Source: a virus. From it: a stretch of DNA of 21,794 bases. Numbering within the stretch: the stretch's first letter is position 1; every line of letters begins with the position of its first letter. Of the stretch, positions 21,404 through 21,794 are shown one piece after another. The position numbers and the translations under genes were made by a program. The DNA is taken from the IMG/VR virus record IMGVR_UViG_3300031951_019746, positions 1 through 21,794 of that record; one strand, 5' to 3'. Below the pieces are notes generated by a model. That model had not been told where the DNA came from. It worked only from the letters and a program-made list of their open reading frames with translations, and did not search any database.

Positions 21404-21794
21404 TATTTACTTCCTTCTAAACAAGCCCATGATAAAGCCTTAAAACCTTGAACAGCTTTTTCTCTCAGATCTTCATTTAGTAAAACATTGTCGTCTCCAA
21501 TTGCTGTTAATACTAAGTCTTGAGCAGCTTCTGGTAGGTCTTCATATTTGCCTTTGATATCTAGTTTTAGCATTGCTCCCGTTAGTCTATTAGCTTGTCT
21601 AATTTCTTCAGTATTTTTAATAACTTCATCTTTGCCATCAAGAGCTATTAAAGTTGCCATATCATTATATAATTGGGCTAATCTGAAACCGTCTTTTTTA
21701 CGATCAGAATTAACTGATAGAGCTTTAATAACAATATCTGCTTTCTTTCTTAACTCGACAGATTCTGGTTCCTTGACATCTAGTTGTACAACAG
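21403..21794 (-). CDS. Unknown helical protein (N-terminus beyond right edge)
   Basis: 129 residues are visible. The first in-frame ATG is at 21660, but the same frame is open and protein-like from there to the window edge (for example KADIVIKALSVNSDRKKDGF and RLAQLYNDMATLIALDGKD), so the true start lies outside. The sequence is mostly helical, with EEIRQANRLTGAMLKLDIKG and a conserved-looking GDDNVLLNEDLREKA. No domain recognised. It is coupled to the peptidase gene by TAATG, so the two may work together. Confidence 0.78.
   Translation of the reverse strand, partial: VVQLDVKEPESVELRKKADIVIKALSVNSDRKKDGFRLAQLYNDMATLIALDGKDEVIKNTEEIRQANRLTGAMLKLDIKGKYEDLPEAAQDLVLTAIGDDNVLLNEDLREKAVQGFKALSWACLEGSK

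Noticed and set aside
1-21794. tRNA genes, CRISPR repeats, integrase or insertion sequence
   Set aside because: I looked for cloverleaf-like gaps, regularly spaced repeats and recombinase motifs and saw none; nearly all bases are within minus-strand coding genes.

Overview
The window looks like part of a tailed double-stranded DNA phage genome (Caudoviricetes), AT-rich, infecting a bacterium. Every gene I can support lies on the minus strand, so transcription runs from high to low coordinates. Genes are packed with 1-20 base overlaps: seven ATGA stop/start junctions and two TAATG junctions. Many starts have Shine-Dalgarno sites, and two near-consensus sigma70-type promoters are visible, so the host is a bacterium. 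I cannot name it. No tRNA, rRNA, CRISPR array, integrase or transposase is visible, and no gap exceeds 80 bases.

Layout in the direction of transcription. (1) 21794-19224: an unrecognised helical protein entering from outside the window, a papain-like cysteine peptidase, then four small membrane or exported proteins (a proline-rich one, one with a signal peptide and a CxxCxGxG zinc site, a single-pass membrane protein, and a GlsB/YeaQ-like one). This may be a lysis or envelope module. (2) 19227-15522: a promoter that appears to make a leaderless dCMP deaminase mRNA, then a 55-residue membrane protein, ribonucleotide reductase small and large subunits, and a MazG-like pyrophosphatase: a dNTP-supply block. 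(3) 15521-11909: a possibly structured leader, PhoH ATPase (TTG start), an HNH nuclease, and six small proteins including an FmdB-type zinc ribbon, another zinc ribbon and a helix-turn-helix protein: candidate regulators. (4) 11919-1439: recombination and replication, with RecA/UvsX, a Vsr-like nuclease, a possible UvsY-type mediator, DnaB helicase, DnaG-type primase, dNMP kinase, a RecB/Cas4-type nuclease, the N-terminal half of a DnaE polymerase, a 61-residue protein, a DnaQ-like exonuclease, and the C-terminal half of DnaE. (5) 1442-1: a second promoter, SSB, a strong GAAA-tetraloop hairpin, and a glycosyltransferase with an inserted zinc ribbon that runs off the left edge.

Together the genes supply nucleotides, replicate and recombine a phage genome. 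The most striking point is a C-family polymerase divided at the palm/fingers boundary into two genes, with the proofreading exonuclease gene between them and no sign of an intein. No sliding clamp or clamp loader is encoded here. Several starts were moved from the longest open frame to a start with a better ribosome binding site (recA, the UvsY-like gene, nrdA, the 55-residue protein, the single-pass membrane protein), and the RecB-type nuclease probably starts upstream of its first ATG at a non-ATG codon.
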